From: Flavobacteriales bacterium
GTDB lineage: Bacteria; Bacteroidota; Bacteroidia; Flavobacteriales_D; Crocinitomicaceae
DNA: 16,408 bases
Assembly: GCA_947496835.1 (NCBI GenBank)
Contig: CANMFV010000006.1
Location: 1 to 16,408, forward strand
Reading direction: 5' to 3'
Below the pieces are notes generated by a model, which worked only from the letters and a program-made list of their open reading frames with translations, made no database searches and was not told the DNA's origin. Positions within the stretch are counted from its first letter, which is position 1. The number at the start of each line of letters is the position of its first letter. A program made the position numbers and the translations under genes. Positions 15,749 to 16,408 of this stretch are shown here, piece after piece.

Positions 15749-16408
15749 TTACTTTTCAATAACGATTCTTTTTGTTGTGCTGAATGTTTCATTTTGTACA
15801 CGTACTAAATAAACACCCGCTTCAACGTTGTTTAAGTCAATGTTCACTTTTCCGTTAGAAGAGATCACTTGACTTGCAGTAATTTGTTTTCCATTCATGT
15901 CGTATACATCAACGATTGCGTTTTCTGTTGCTTGAACAGAGAATGCACCGTTAGATGGATTCGGGTAGATAGAAACATTGAATACAGATTGAATTGCTTC
16001 ACTTGATTTCTCAAATTTCACATCAACTGGCTGACCATTTAATAAAGCCAATTCAGTGATGATGTCTTTTTCAGAAATTGTTTCGTTGTTAGATTGAAGA
16101 ACCAACTCAGCAACAGTAGCACCTACTGTGAAGTTAGCCATATCAAATCCTGTGAAACGGAATGTACGATCTGATTCATTCATGAATGAACTTGCTTCCA
16201 TTCCAACAGCAACATTGTTTAATTCTGCGAAAGAAACATTGTTTTCATTGAAACGAACTGCGAAGTCTAATGCATTTGTTGATTCAGTTGATTCGAAAGA
16301 AACTGGGATTCTAAATGTGTTTCCTTCTTTCACTGCTGAAGCTAAGTCTAAAACTACTGCTCCATTTTCTGATTTCAATAATCCATTTGCTGTAAACGTA
16401 GCGTAACT
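15749..16408 (-). CDS. T9SS type A cargo with cohesin-like domain (5' end cut by window)
   Basis: The frame stays open to the right edge, so the N-terminus is missing; an apparent start near 16378 is a TTG inside the coding sequence. About 219 codons are visible. The visible N-terminal part is a cohesin-like beta-sandwich: FRIPVSFESTESTNALDF, VRFNENNVSFAEL, FTVGATVAELVLQS. Its end (DVKFEKSSEAIQSVFN) leads into a T9SS type A sorting tail with VSIYPNPSNGAFSV, VYDMNGKQI, VEAGVYLVRVQN and TKRIVIEK. Domain order matches the outer parts of the neighbouring 412-residue protein, but no PKD domain separates them here. The total length and any upstream domains cannot be known from this window. The protein is likely exported and surface-attached. 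Confidence 0.88.
   Translation of the reverse strand, partial: SYATFTANGLLKSENGAVVLDLASAVKEGNTFRIPVSFESTESTNALDFAVRFNENNVSFAELNNVAVGMEASSFMNESDRTFRFTGFDMANFTVGATVAELVLQSNNETISEKDIITELALLNGQPVDVKFEKSSEAIQSVFNVSIYPNPSNGAFSVQATENAIVDVYDMNGKQITASQVISSNGKVNIDLNNVEAGVYLVRVQNETFSTTKRIVIEK

Noticed and set aside
1..16408. CRISPR arrays, insertion sequences, tRNA or rRNA genes, phage genes
   Set aside because: No direct repeat-spacer series, transposase, integrase or RNA-gene signature was found on either strand.

Overview
This window looks like chromosome from a Bacteroidota bacterium, probably order Flavobacteriales and perhaps near Fluviicola/Crocinitomicaceae (the family-level guess is inference). 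The base composition is AT-rich, start codons lack Shine-Dalgarno sequences, and some upstream regions carry the TAnnTTTG -7 box typical of the phylum. Five genes end in type IX secretion system (T9SS) sorting domains, four of type A and one of type B. No tRNA, rRNA, CRISPR array, insertion sequence or phage gene was seen.

Layout. Bases 1-4591 are all on the + strand: the end of an AraC-family regulator cut by the left edge, a secreted PDZ / alpha-beta hydrolase / Asp-box beta-propeller fusion, two small membrane proteins (one VanZ-like), and an unrecognised secreted protein. Bases 4640-10196 hold surface or exported proteins in alternating orientations: a parallel beta-helix T9SS cargo (-), a large type B T9SS cargo with cysteine-paired repeats and a PKD domain (+), a small MORN/YwqK-like secreted protein (+), and a second beta-helix T9SS cargo (-). 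Bases 10326-12350 encode polyphosphate kinase 1 (+). Bases 12407-16408 are all on the - strand: a glycosyltransferase translationally coupled to an LpxH-like metallophosphoesterase, then two cohesin-like T9SS type A cargos separated by a strong intrinsic terminator; the second is cut by the right edge.

How the genes may work together. The AraC regulator and hydrolase fusion are close enough to share transcription. The phosphoesterase and glycosyltransferase form a two-gene unit, probably acting on an envelope glycan or glycolipid whose substrate cannot be read from sequence. The T9SS cargos would cross the outer membrane and be anchored or released as adhesive or surface proteins; the T9SS machinery itself lies elsewhere. 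No complete new defence or biosynthetic system is evident. The most notable points are the hydrolase fusion with two competing hairpins before its start, the terminator set almost against the next gene's start, and paired dyads around the divergent ppk1 promoter region.
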